From an uncultured Candidatus Thioglobus sp. (GTDB taxonomy: Bacteria > Pseudomonadota > Gammaproteobacteria > PS1 > Pseudothioglobaceae), in contig CAJQTP010000005.1 in assembly GCA_905620445.1 (NCBI GenBank), positions 1 to 53,614 on the forward strand: a stretch of DNA of 53,614 nt, in the 5' to 3' direction. Positions within the stretch are counted from its first letter, which is position 1; each line of letters opens with the position of its first letter. A model generated the notes under the pieces. It was not told the DNA's origin, did no database searches, and was given only the letters and a program-made list of their open reading frames with translations. Of this stretch, positions 44,594 through 53,354 are shown piece after piece. A program made the translations under genes and the position numbers.

Positions 44594-45478
44594 TTATTTA
44601 TTCAATTGATCAAACAACATTAAAGCTGAAGTATCACTATAAGAATGGCCTTTATCCATTAAATTAACGTATCGATCGAATACTTCCTTAGTGAATCCTA
44701 AATTTGAATTATTGGTGCTGGATTGATCTATACAATAGCCCAAATCTTTTACCATCCACTTAATTGCAAAGCCAAAATCAAACTCCCTTTGATGCATTGT
44801 TTCTGCTCGATTAACCATTTGCCAAGATTGGGCAGCCCCTCCAGAGATTGCAGATAGTAAGCTATCCATATCAAGATTTTCGGCTTCTGCAAATAACAAA
44901 CCTTCAGACAATCCTTGCAGCAAACCTGCAATACAAATCTGGTTTACCATTTTCGCAAGCTGACCCTTTCCAGACTCCCCCATATAAGTCACATTTTTTG
45001 AATAAGTTTTTATGAGCTCGTTTGACTCTTCTAGAATTGCATTACTTCCTCCTGCCATGACGCTGAGAACTCCATTTATTGCACCTGCCTCTCCGCCACT
45101 AACAGGAGCATCTATAAACGAAACCCCTTTTGCAGTTAATGATTCATTTAAATGCTTAGCTAATTTATAAGACGTTGTTGTATGGTCAATAAAGATTGAT
45201 CCTTTTTTAAGATGTGTAATCATTCCTTGGTCAGAAAATACAATTTCCATCATATCCTCATCTTTTCCAGTACATGTAACAACAAAATCGGCATCCATTA
45301 CCACCTCTTTAATTGAGTTAGAGACTTCTCCCTCATACTCCTTACTCCATTCAGTAGCCTTTTGAGAAGATCGGTTATATACTCTTAAATTAAATAGGTT
45401 TGATTTAGATAAATGGCCTGCCATTGGGTAACCCATTGTTCCAAGACCAATAAATGCTACAATTTTCTTTATACTCAT
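44594..45478 (-). CDS. 3-hydroxyisobutyrate dehydrogenase-family reductase
   Basis: A 294-residue beta-hydroxyacid dehydrogenase. The start at 45478 (MSIKKIVAFIGLGTMGYPMAG) has AAGGA upstream; a start at 45526 is less likely. The nucleotide site is GLGTMG, the substrate loop DAPVSGGEAGA, and catalytic Lys176 lies in GKGQLAKMVNQ. The family includes 3-hydroxyisobutyrate dehydrogenase, tartronate semialdehyde reductase and succinate-semialdehyde (GLYR) reductases. Product of the first could feed MmsA at 11103, but the genes are 32 kb apart, so the substrate stays open. Confidence 0.88.
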   Translation of the reverse strand: MSIKKIVAFIGLGTMGYPMAGHLSKSNLFNLRVYNRSSQKATEWSKEYEGEVSNSIKEVVMDADFVVTCTGKDEDMMEIVFSDQGMITHLKKGSIFIDHTTTSYKLAKHLNESLTAKGVSFIDAPVSGGEAGAINGVLSVMAGGSNAILEESNELIKTYSKNVTYMGESGKGQLAKMVNQICIAGLLQGLSEGLLFAEAENLDMDSLLSAISGGAAQSWQMVNRAETMHQREFDFGFAIKWMVKDLGYCIDQSSTNNSNLGFTKEVFDRYVNLMDKGHSYSDTSALMLFDQLNK

Positions 45479-45561
45479 TAGATTCCTTAATTCTTGATTG
45501 ATGTCATAAATCAGATTATACGACAATGCGTTTTAAACATATAATCAGATGTAGTAAATAT

Positions 45562-45590
45562 TTGTCCTTAAAAAACACTTCTAATATAAA
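45562..45590 (+). promoter_or_regulatory. Promoter of the AlkA-type glycosylase gene
   Basis: TTGTCC (45562-45567) and TATAAA (45585-45590) are spaced by exactly 17 bp, close to sigma-70 consensus. The start codon follows at 45605, leaving a leader of a few bases. Confidence 0.5.
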
Positions 45591-45604
45591 TTAACCCGAT
45601 TTTT

Positions 45605-46228
45605 ATGAAAAACCCAGATTATTGGCAAGACTCACTTCAATATTTAACTAGTGCTGACAAAACACTAGGTGATATTATTAGCCAGCATAAAGATTACTCT
45701 ATAACCTCTCGGGGAGAGGCATACGAAACGTTGCTTCGCGCGATAGTTGGCCAGCAAATATCTGTAAAGGCCGCAGCGAGTGTTTGGAATAAAATAGTTG
45801 ATTTAATTAAAATTATTGAGCCCAATAAAGTTCTGTCAACAAGTAAAGAAAAATTAAAACTTTGCGGCTTATCAAAACAAAAAACGCAATACATTCTTAA
45901 TATTTCTGAACACTTTAAAATCAATAATATTATTGATGACACATACTGGGAAGAGCGAACTTATCTTAGTGTCTATGAAGAGCTAATTACTATTAAAGGA
46001 ATTGGGCCATGGACTGCAGAAATGTTTGGTATGTTTTACTTATTAGAAAAAGACATTTTCCCATTAAAAGATGTAGGGATTCTAAGAGCTATGTATCAAC
46101 TTTATAACAATGGTGAAAGAATGGATATAGATAAAATTGTGAAAATTTCAGATACTTGGAAGCCCTATAGATCTGTTGCATGTTGGTTTTTATGGAGATC
46201 TATTGATAGTGAAGAAGTGCTCTACTGA
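45605..46228 (+). CDS. DNA-3-methyladenine glycosylase II-like (AlkA/HhH-GPD)
   Basis: A 207-residue HhH-GPD glycosylase. [29 protein letters not shown], the helix-hairpin-helix [10 protein letters not shown] at residues 131-140 and the catalytic Asp156 in [12 protein letters not shown] are visible. It excises alkylated bases. It lacks the N-terminal domain of E. coli AlkA (282 residues), resembling the compact archaeal-like/yeast MAG form. Its end overlaps leuB by 7 bp tail-to-tail. Confidence 0.92.
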   Translation: MKNPDYWQDSLQYLTSADKTLGDIISQHKDYSITSRGEAYETLLRAIVGQQISVKAAASVWNKIVDLIKIIEPNKVLSTSKEKLKLCGLSKQKTQYILNISEHFKINNIIDDTYWEERTYLSVYEELITIKGIGPWTAEMFGMFYLLEKDIFPLKDVGILRAMYQLYNNGERMDIDKIVKISDTWKPYRSVACWFLWRSIDSEEVLY

Positions 46229-47298
46229 GACTCTAATGCCACAACAATTAAATCACCCATTGCTTCAGTTCCAACTACTTTATCTCCAGCGGCAGCAATG
46301 TCTTTTGTTCTATAGCCTTTATCCAATACAACGCTAACAGCTGAATTAATTTTATCTGCCAACTCTTCCTGATTTAGCGAGTACCTAAGCATCATTGAAA
46401 CAGATAATATCGTTGCCAATGGATTAGCAATATCTTGGCCAGCTATGTCCGGGGCAGAGCCATGGATAGGTTCATACATTCCAAAATTATTTTTATCAAG
46501 TGACGCAGATGGAAGCATGCCAATTGACCCAGTAAGCATTGCTGCGCAGTCAGATAAAACATCTCCAAAAAGATTACTAGTGACCATAACATCAAACTGC
46601 TTAGGGTCCCTTACAAGCTGCATTGCAGCATTATCAACATACATATGAGAAAGTGCAACATCAGGATAGCTGACTGAAACCTCTTCCATGACCTCTCTCC
46701 AAAGCTCACAAACTTCAAGAACATTCGCTTTATCAACAGAGCAAACTCGCTTTCCTCTTTTTTGAGCAATCTGAAAAGCAGAGTGGCCAATACGAGCTAT
46801 TTCGGATTCATAGTAGGTCGCTGAGTTTATTCCAAAGCGCTCTCCATCTCTAATTTCAACTCCTCTTGGCTTGCCGAAATATATACCGCCAACGAGCTCA
46901 CGTACAATCATTAGATCTAGTCCTGAAACAATTTCAGTTTTAAGACTCGATGCATTTGCTAATTGTGGGTAGAGAATAGCAGGCCTTAAATTAGAAAATA
47001 AGTCGAGCTCTGATCGAATGCCTAATAGTCCGCGTTCTGGCCTTAGATCTCTTTCTAATGACTCCCATTTTGGCCCCCCAACTGCTCCTAATAATATTGA
47101 GTCACAGCTCTTAGCAACTTTTATAGTTTCATCTGGAAGAGGTGATCCCGTTTCGTCGTATGCAACTCCACCTATAAGGCCATTCATAAGGGTCATTCCC
47201 ATTTCATGATTGGCATTTAATGAGTTGATTACCTTGACCGCTTGATCTACAATTTCTGTACCAATACCATCACCGGGAAGAATTAATATTTTTGACAT
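46222..47298 (-). CDS. leuB: 3-isopropylmalate dehydrogenase
   Basis: A 358-residue LeuB with [65 protein letters not shown] and [14 protein letters not shown]. It catalyses the oxidative decarboxylation step of leucine synthesis. leuCD are not in the window; rubredoxin lies 62 bp upstream in the same direction. Confidence 0.97.
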   Translation of the reverse strand: MSKILILPGDGIGTEIVDQAVKVINSLNANHEMGMTLMNGLIGGVAYDETGSPLPDETIKVAKSCDSILLGAVGGPKWESLERDLRPERGLLGIRSELDLFSNLRPAILYPQLANASSLKTEIVSGLDLMIVRELVGGIYFGKPRGVEIRDGERFGINSATYYESEIARIGHSAFQIAQKRGKRVCSVDKANVLEVCELWREVMEEVSVSYPDVALSHMYVDNAAMQLVRDPKQFDVMVTSNLFGDVLSDCAAMLTGSIGMLPSASLDKNNFGMYEPIHGSAPDIAGQDIANPLATILSVSMMLRYSLNQEELADKINSAVSVVLDKGYRTKDIAAAGDKVVGTEAMGDLIVVALESQ

Positions 47299-47360
47299 AT
47301 ATTTATTAGAATTTAAAAAATTTAATTAATGTATTTTACGCTGGCTCAATTGCAATGAAT

Positions 47361-47525
47361 TTACATTTCAACCATAACAAAATCTTCCTTGCCAGATCCA
47401 CAAACAGGGCAAACCCAGTCAGCAGGTATATTTTTCCAAGCTGTGCCTGGGTCAATTCCTTCATCAGGAGCTCCCTTGCTCTCATCATAAATCCAGCCAC
47501 ACATATTACATTTATATTTTTTCAT
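47361..47525 (-). CDS. Rubredoxin
   Basis: A 54-residue rubredoxin with the two knuckles Cys6-x2-Cys9-Gly and Cys39-Pro-x-Cys42-Gly, the aromatic core (Tyr4, Trp11, Tyr13, Trp37) and GIDPGTAWKNIPADW between them. It is a small one-electron carrier with a single iron; likely partners are the rubrerythrin at 23262-23681, which lacks its own rubredoxin domain, or an unlinked reductase. The upstream 160 bp to cysS is AT-rich with no further gene seen. Confidence 0.95.
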   Translation of the reverse strand: MKKYKCNMCGWIYDESKGAPDEGIDPGTAWKNIPADWVCPVCGSGKEDFVMVEM

Positions 47526-47685
47526 AACGATTATTAAGAAGCAGAAGAGCTCTTAAAGTTGCCCTGCACTAAAATGAAATTAAAAAAATAATTATACATT
47601 TTGTTGGTGATTAATTGATAATCATAGTTAGAACAAATATGACTTGTACTCATATTAATTAGATAATCCAGTATAAAATATCGCC

Positions 47686-49074
47686 ATGCTCAAAATTTAT
47701 AATACGCTTACTAATCAAAAAGAAGACTTTCTTCCTATTGACCCAAACAATATTGGAATTTACGTGTGTGGAATGACTGTTTATGATTTTTGTCATATGG
47801 GTCATGCTAGGGTATTGGTTATGTTTGATGTTATTACCCGCCATATGAGACGGAACTATCCAAATGTTAAATATATAAGAAACATTACTGATATTGACGA
47901 CAAAATTATTAGCCGGGCAATAGAAAATAATGAAGATATCTACTCTCTAACAAATCGATTTATCGATGCTATGCATGAAGATGAAAAGTCCCTAGGTGTT
48001 CTTAGTCCTGACATTGAGCCGCGAGCTACTGACTCAATTGATCAGATGATAGATATGATTAAATCACTTTCAAAGCAAGGTCTTGCTTACCAAGGCAAAA
48101 ATGGTGATGTTTTTTATTCTGTCAGAAAATTTAAAGATTACGGTAAGCTCTCGGGAAAAAATTTAGACGACCTTGTGGCTGGAGCTCGCGTAGATATTGA
48201 GAGTAATAAGCAAGATCCTCTTGATTTTGTTCTCTGGAAAAAAGCAAAGCCAAATGAACCTAAATGGCCATCACCATGGGGAGAAGGAAGGCCAGGCTGG
48301 CACATAGAATGCTCGGCAATGTCCACTCATTTCATATCGAATCATTTTGACATTCATGGCGGCGGCATGGACTTAACGTTTCCTCATCATGAAAATGAAA
48401 TAGCTCAATCAGAGGGTGCCAATAATTGCAAGTTTGTCAATACTTGGATGCACGTTGGCTTCGTGAACATTAATGATGAAAAAATGAGCAAATCACTTAA
48501 AAACTTCTTTACGATCCGTGGTGTTTTAGATAAATATGATGGTGAAACTCTGCGATATTTTCTTATAAGTAGTCATTATCGCTCCCCACTAAATTTTAGC
48601 GACACTAACATTGAAAGCGCAAAGTCTGCATTAAAAAGACTCTATACTGCAACAAAAGGTTTCTCTTCTGGTGAAAAAATAGACGCCCAATCAGGTAAGG
48701 TTTTTGATTATGAAGATAGATTTAATGCCGCATTAAATGATGACTTTAATACCCCCATTGCATTAAGTATATTATTTGAAATTGCTAAGCAAGTAAATAT
48801 TGAGCGCTCAAAGAGCGCTGAGCAAGCTGCAACTTTAGCTCAACTACTAAAAAAATTAGGAAATTACCTAGGTATTCTTGAATACGATGCAGATAAGTAT
48901 CTTCAACAAGGATCAGAGTTATCAGAAGCTGAAGTTGCTAAAAAAATAACCCAGAGAGAAGAGGCTAGGGCTACAAAAAACTTTGCAATGTCGGATCAGA
49001 TTCGTGATGAACTTTTAACATTTGGAATTATTCTTGAAGATAGTATAGATGGCACATCCTGGCGAAGAAAATAA
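47686..49074 (+). CDS. cysS: Cysteinyl-tRNA synthetase
   Basis: A 462-residue CysS with YVCGMTVYDFCHMGHAR (HIGH-like HMGH), GWHIECSAMS, the zinc region ending HHENEIAQSEG, KMSKSLKN and the C-terminal DALR region. It charges tRNA-Cys. Its 3' end overlaps the next gene by 26 bp. Confidence 0.97.
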   Translation: MLKIYNTLTNQKEDFLPIDPNNIGIYVCGMTVYDFCHMGHARVLVMFDVITRHMRRNYPNVKYIRNITDIDDKIISRAIENNEDIYSLTNRFIDAMHEDEKSLGVLSPDIEPRATDSIDQMIDMIKSLSKQGLAYQGKNGDVFYSVRKFKDYGKLSGKNLDDLVAGARVDIESNKQDPLDFVLWKKAKPNEPKWPSPWGEGRPGWHIECSAMSTHFISNHFDIHGGGMDLTFPHHENEIAQSEGANNCKFVNTWMHVGFVNINDEKMSKSLKNFFTIRGVLDKYDGETLRYFLISSHYRSPLNFSDTNIESAKSALKRLYTATKGFSSGEKIDAQSGKVFDYEDRFNAALNDDFNTPIALSILFEIAKQVNIERSKSAEQAATLAQLLKKLGNYLGILEYDADKYLQQGSELSEAEVAKKITQREEARATKNFAMSDQIRDELLTFGIILEDSIDGTSWRRK

Positions 49075-49735
49075 ACTAAATTCTTATGTTGATTGGAATC
49101 AAATTGATACCATTTTGCTTGATTTAGATGGGACGCTCTTAGATTTAAATTTTGACCTACATTTCTGGCTTAAATACCTCCCAAAAGTTTATTCTGAAAA
49201 GCATAATGTTAGCTTCGAGGACTCAAAAAACCTAATAATTTCAATGCTTGACTCTCAAGAGGGCAAGTTAAATTGGTATTGTCTAGATTATTGGGAGAAA
49301 AAACTAGATTTCGACATCATGAAGTTGAAAGGCGATATTTCACACTTAATTCAAGTTCATAATCATGTTCTAAATTTCCTTAATACAGCAAAAGAGAAAG
49401 AAAAACGTATTTACTTAGTAACTAACGCTCATCGAAAAGGCATTGCACTAAAAATGCAGATGTCAAAACTGCAAGGCTACTTTGATCAAATTATCTCTTC
49501 CCATGACTTTGGAGTTATAAAGCAAGAACAACAGTTTTGGGAGCAACTGACTAATGTAATTGAATTTGACAAGGAAAGAACAATTTTTTTTGATGATTCA
49601 CTAGATGTTTTAGAGTCCGCTTCAAAATTTAAAATTAAGAATATAATTGCAATAAATAAGCCAAGTAGCATGATTGATAAAAAAGTAGTTCCTGGTTTTA
49701 TTAATATTGAGAATTTTCTGGAAGTAATGCCTTAA
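49049..49735 (+). CDS. YrfG-like HAD phosphatase (GMP/IMP nucleotidase family)
   Basis: A 228-residue HAD protein with ILLDLDGTLLDLNFDLHFW, VTNAHRKGIALKM and FFDDSLDVLESA. The LLDLNFD..FW variant is typical of YrfG, reported as a purine nucleotidase. The ATG at 49049 overlaps the end of cysS by 26 bp; no later in-frame start fits. 258 bases follow before pfp. Confidence 0.85.
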   Translation: MAHPGEENKLNSYVDWNQIDTILLDLDGTLLDLNFDLHFWLKYLPKVYSEKHNVSFEDSKNLIISMLDSQEGKLNWYCLDYWEKKLDFDIMKLKGDISHLIQVHNHVLNFLNTAKEKEKRIYLVTNAHRKGIALKMQMSKLQGYFDQIISSHDFGVIKQEQQFWEQLTNVIEFDKERTIFFDDSLDVLESASKFKIKNIIAINKPSSMIDKKVVPGFINIENFLEVMP

Positions 49736-49886
49736 AAAGCACCCTTAACAGCTACTAATTAATAATGAAACAAATTGACACAAATTCTTAATTTTCTCAC
49801 TTTAAAATTATATTTCTTTAAATGTACTTTGTATTAATATAATTAAACTGTGCTATAGATTTATTGCAGGCTATATATACATCAAA

Positions 49887-49911
49887 TGTTATACTTCTAA
49901 CTTGTTAGAAG
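49887..49911 (+). promoter_or_regulatory. Candidate pfp promoter with overlapping dyad
   Basis: TGTTATACT (49887-49895) is an extended -10, and the dyad CTTCTAA-CTTG-TTAGAAG (49894-49911) overlaps its downstream edge. A second candidate TATAAT lies at 49838-49843. The dyad could be an operator or a 5' hairpin; a T-run at 49927-49932 is too distant for a clear terminator. The rest of 49736-49993 is AT-rich with no gene seen. Confidence 0.35.
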
Positions 49912-49993
49912 AGAATTTTATAGGGGTTTTTTAGTGCTACATCCTAAAATCAACCTCCCTTTTATTTCAACTACAAACTAACAATATAATATT

Positions 49994-51238
49994 ATGAAAA
50001 ATGCTTTTTATGCCCAATCTGGAGGAGTTACAGCAGTAATTAATGCTTCGGCTAGTGGTGTTATTGAAACTGCTCGTAAACATCCAGATAAAATTGGCAC
50101 TGTATATGCAGGTGAGAATGGAATCATTGGTGCCTTAACTGAGAATCTGATTGATACATCACTTGAAACCGATGCAGATATAGCTGCACTTAATCATACA
50201 CCTTCAGGCGGATTTGGATCTTGTCGCTATAAAATGAAATCTCTTGAAGCAAATAGAGTTGAATATGAGCGCTTAATTGAAGTTTTTAAGGCTCATAACA
50301 TAGGTTATTTTTTTTATAATGGCGGTGGTGACTCAGCAGATACTTGCCTAAAAGTCTCTCAACTCTCTGAAAGCATGGGATTTCCAATACAAGCAATCCA
50401 TATCCCTAAAACTGTTGATAATGACCTGCCTGTAACTGATAATTGCCCTGGTTTTGGCTCGGTTGCAAAGTACATTGCTGTCTCTACGATGGAGGCGAGC
50501 TTTGATGTTGCCTCAATGGCTGCGACCTCAACCAAAATTTTTGTACTTGAGGTCATGGGGCGTCATGCTGGTTGGATAGCAGCTGCTGGAGGACTTGTTG
50601 ATTCATCTATTCCTGTTGTTATTCTCTTTCCCGAAATAGATTTTAATGAAGAAAAATTCCTAGCAAAGGTTGATAAAAATGTAAAAGAGTTTGGTTACTG
50701 CACTATTGTTGTTTCTGAAGGAACAAAGTGGCCTAACGGAAAATTCCTGGCTGAGCAAGGGACGCGCGATGACTTTGGCCATGCTCAATTGGGTGGCGCT
50801 GCCCCCGTTGTTGCCAATATAATAAAAAAAGCCTTAGGTTATAAATTTCACTGGGCAGTAGCAGACTATCTTCAGCGATCGGCCCGCCACTTAGCCTCTA
50901 ATTCAGATGTTGAACAGGCTTATGCACTTGGCAAAGCTGCAGTTGAAATGGCGCTAGCTGGAAAGAATTCAATTATGCCTGCAATTATTAGAACATCCAA
51001 CAATCCCTATACATGGGAAATAGGTTATGGTGAATTAAAAGATATTGCAAATGTTGAAAAAATGATGCCAAAAAATTATATATCTGACGATGGATTTTCA
51101 ATAACTAATTCATGTCGCGAATATTTACTTCCACTTATTGAAGGTGAGAACTATCCACCGTATAATAATGGGTTACCCGATTATGTCGTCATGAAAAAAA
51201 CCAAAATTGAGAAAAAACTTCCACCTTTTGAAATTTAA
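49994..51238 (+). CDS. pfp: Pyrophosphate-dependent 6-phosphofructokinase
   Basis: A 414-residue phosphofructokinase. In NGGGDSADT (109-117) Asp113 takes the place of the Gly that marks ATP enzymes, and Lys139 in PKTVDND replaces the second Gly, the pair that marks PPi use; Asp142 is the catalytic base. GRHAGW follows. It interconverts fructose 6-phosphate and fructose 1,6-bisphosphate reversibly, so it can serve glycolysis, gluconeogenesis or a CBB/RuMP cycle. It is 12 bp from adk, an arrangement known in methylotrophs and autotrophs. Confidence 0.92.
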   Translation: MKNAFYAQSGGVTAVINASASGVIETARKHPDKIGTVYAGENGIIGALTENLIDTSLETDADIAALNHTPSGGFGSCRYKMKSLEANRVEYERLIEVFKAHNIGYFFYNGGGDSADTCLKVSQLSESMGFPIQAIHIPKTVDNDLPVTDNCPGFGSVAKYIAVSTMEASFDVASMAATSTKIFVLEVMGRHAGWIAAAGGLVDSSIPVVILFPEIDFNEEKFLAKVDKNVKEFGYCTIVVSEGTKWPNGKFLAEQGTRDDFGHAQLGGAAPVVANIIKKALGYKFHWAVADYLQRSARHLASNSDVEQAYALGKAAVEMALAGKNSIMPAIIRTSNNPYTWEIGYGELKDIANVEKMMPKNYISDDGFSITNSCREYLLPLIEGENYPPYNNGLPDYVVMKKTKIEKKLPPFEI

Positions 51239-51250
51239 ATAAAAGCTCGT

Positions 51251-51904
51251 ATGAATATTATATTATTAGGACCGCCAGGCGCTGGAAAAGGCACTCAAGC
51301 GTCTCACATTTGTGAAAAATTTAATATACCACAGATTTCTACTGGAGATATGTTGCGAGCAGCAGTAAATACAGGTACTTCTATTGGGATAGAAGCCAAA
51401 AAAACTATTGACGCAGGCAACCTTGTCTCTGACGAGATAATCATTGCTTTAGTCAAAGAAAGAATTCAATCGCCAGACTGTAGCAACGGTTATTTGCTCG
51501 ATGGATTTCCTAGAACCATTACTCAAGCCAATGCACTTAAACAACAAGGCATAACGATTGACTATATTGTTGAGGTTAAAGTTCCAGATGATGACATAGT
51601 AGTAAGAATGTCTGGTCGTCGTGTCCATTTGCCCTCAGGAAGGACATATCATATTGCCTTCAACCCGCCAAAAGAAGAAGGCAAGGACAACTTAACTGGC
51701 GAAGATTTAATTCAGCGCGTTGATGATGATGAAAATATTGTTAGAGGGCGTTTAAAAATTTACCACAAGCAAACTGAGCCTTTAGTTAAATACTATCGTG
51801 ATGATGCAAAAGTAGCTACTTCAGGCTCAAAATTTATAGCTATAAGTGGTGTTGGCTCACTTGATGCAGTTAAGGATAGAATTACATCAGCATTAATTAG
51901 TTAA
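51251..51904 (+). CDS. adk: Adenylate kinase
   Basis: A 217-residue long-form Adk with [30 protein letters not shown] and [12 protein letters not shown] opening a LID that lacks zinc cysteines, as in other proteobacteria. It equilibrates ATP, ADP and AMP. It follows pfp by 12 bp and probably shares its transcript; lptA converges 12 bp beyond its stop. Confidence 0.97.
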   Translation: MNIILLGPPGAGKGTQASHICEKFNIPQISTGDMLRAAVNTGTSIGIEAKKTIDAGNLVSDEIIIALVKERIQSPDCSNGYLLDGFPRTITQANALKQQGITIDYIVEVKVPDDDIVVRMSGRRVHLPSGRTYHIAFNPPKEEGKDNLTGEDLIQRVDDDENIVRGRLKIYHKQTEPLVKYYRDDAKVATSGSKFIAISGVGSLDAVKDRITSALIS

Positions 51905-51916
51905 ATTATAAGTTTT

Positions 51917-52402
51917 CTAGAGGTCGATTTTAAACTTTACTCGTTTAGTTCCATCCTCAGAACCCTTAACAATTACTTTATCGTTGTTGATGTCATACGT
52001 TAGCGTGTCACCACTGAATGAGTCAAATCCTTGAATTAAATAGGCGTTTCCAACTAAAAAAATCATACCTTCATTTACATCATAGGTGATTAATGTTGCT
52101 GTTGCCTCTATAAAGCGCGCCTGATTTTCTTGACTTTGAATGTACTTGGCAGGATTATCTAGAGTGCCTGTTGCTTTCATCGTTTCAACGCCCCCTGCAT
52201 TAGTTTGCACCTGGATCAGCTCTGCAGTCATCAGAAGTGAGCCCTGTCTAACTTCAGCATTGCCACTAAACTCATTAAAACCTGACGTCTCATCAACTAT
52301 TACAGATTCTGCTTCAATTTCTATGGGCTGCTTTGCATCTTCCGAAAGTGCAAAAGCAAATGTCGTGAAAAATATGGTAGTTAATAAAATAATTTTATTC
52401 AT
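51917..52402 (-). CDS. lptA: LPS transport periplasmic protein LptA
   Basis: A 161-residue protein with a signal peptide (MNKIILLTTIFFTTFAFA) and an OstA/LptA beta-jellyroll: QPIEIEAESVIVDETSGFNEFSGNAEVRQG, followed by GNAYLIQG and DTLTYDINNDKV. It polymerises to form the periplasmic bridge carrying LPS. Its start overlaps lptC by 8 bp. lptB is not adjacent; the gene beyond is adk on the other strand. Confidence 0.93.
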   Translation of the reverse strand: MNKIILLTTIFFTTFAFALSEDAKQPIEIEAESVIVDETSGFNEFSGNAEVRQGSLLMTAELIQVQTNAGGVETMKATGTLDNPAKYIQSQENQARFIEATATLITYDVNEGMIFLVGNAYLIQGFDSFSGDTLTYDINNDKVIVKGSEDGTKRVKFKIDL

Positions 52403-53351
52403 AAACAGCTACAACCTTATTCATTAATTCAAGTTTCTTTGTAACAGCATCATAATGCATTTTTTTTGCCTTTATGTCAACACTATTTGATTTAAAGTGG
52501 GAAGATGAATTAGATTTTAAGACTTCGCCATCATTGGATTGATCAATTAAAAGATTAGAGCTATTAAGGGTACTGCCAGAGCTATTCAAAACCTCTACTT
52601 TGCCTAGAAGCTTAATAAGCCTTAAATTCATATCTATATCAATACCACTGTCCGCATTAACAATAGTATCTTTTGACTGGTAAACTGTCGCCTCTTTACT
52701 TTTATAAATTTTTTCACCTGCATTATGGCTAGTATATAAATTCATTGTGTCTATCGTCACTCCGGAGTCTTCAAGAATCTTAACAACACCATTTAAATAC
52801 ATAGTATCACTTTCAATACTCATTTCCATGCCTTCAGAAATGATTCTTGCCGTTTCACCCAAATATGTCACCTCTTTATTGCTCTTAATTTTCCCGCTAT
52901 TTGTAAGAACTATTAAAGACTCGGTATCAAGCTCATGGGAGACACCTGTTTTGGTTTGAATGTTGACTTCACCATTAAAAAACATCTCGCCTGATTTAAG
53001 CATTTCAGCACGATTTGATGTTAATACAAGACCTTCTTTTTGTGCCTCATTAAATGTTTTAACCTCTACATCAAGAAGTTGAACTGGGGAATTTTTATAA
53101 CTATAGTATGTTGTAGCTTGTATTGAATGCAAAAGAACTTGGTCTTTTGAATATTCCTTAAGGAGAAAATTATCTATTTTTTCAAGATAAGCTGTTTCTT
53201 TAGATTCTTCATTAATGGATACTAATTGTTCTATAGGTTTTTGGAAGGCCAAAAGCTTTAAAAAATTATCTTGAAACACCCATAGAATGACTACCAAGAC
53301 TATAATGAATACTATAAATGATTGAATTTTCTTAGTTTGAAAAAGTGCCAT
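52395..53351 (-). CDS. lptC: LptC-family LPS export protein with an additional OstA-like half
   Basis: A 318-residue protein, against about 190 for E. coli LptC. An N-terminal membrane anchor (residues about 11-27) is followed by a first beta-rich jellyroll (about 45-190, with ATTYYSYKNSPVQLLDV, LTSNRAEML, FNGEVNIQT). A second repeat-like half occupies about 195-318 (YKSKEATVYQS, LLGKVEVLNSSG, IKAKKMHYD, MNKVVAVYE). It links LptB2FG to LptA in the periplasm. The second half looks like an LptA-type repeat, so the protein may supply part of the bridge itself. It starts 3 bp from thiE, head to head. Confidence 0.85.
   Translation of the reverse strand: MALFQTKKIQSFIVFIIVLVVILWVFQDNFLKLLAFQKPIEQLVSINEESKETAYLEKIDNFLLKEYSKDQVLLHSIQATTYYSYKNSPVQLLDVEVKTFNEAQKEGLVLTSNRAEMLKSGEMFFNGEVNIQTKTGVSHELDTESLIVLTNSGKIKSNKEVTYLGETARIISEGMEMSIESDTMYLNGVVKILEDSGVTIDTMNLYTSHNAGEKIYKSKEATVYQSKDTIVNADSGIDIDMNLRLIKLLGKVEVLNSSGSTLNSSNLLIDQSNDGEVLKSNSSSHFKSNSVDIKAKKMHYDAVTKKLELMNKVVAVYE
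53301..53306 (+). promoter_or_regulatory. Candidate thiE -10 inside lptC
   Basis: TATAAT on the plus strand lies 49 bases before the thiE start, within lptC codons. No fitting -35 is seen. With only 3 bp between the two start codons, any thiE promoter must lie inside lptC. Confidence 0.3.
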
Positions 53352-53354
53352 GAT

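Noticed and set aside
53352-53354. TPP riboswitch ahead of thiE
   Set aside because: Only 3 bp separate it from lptC and I see no thi-box sequence in the adjacent lptC codons.
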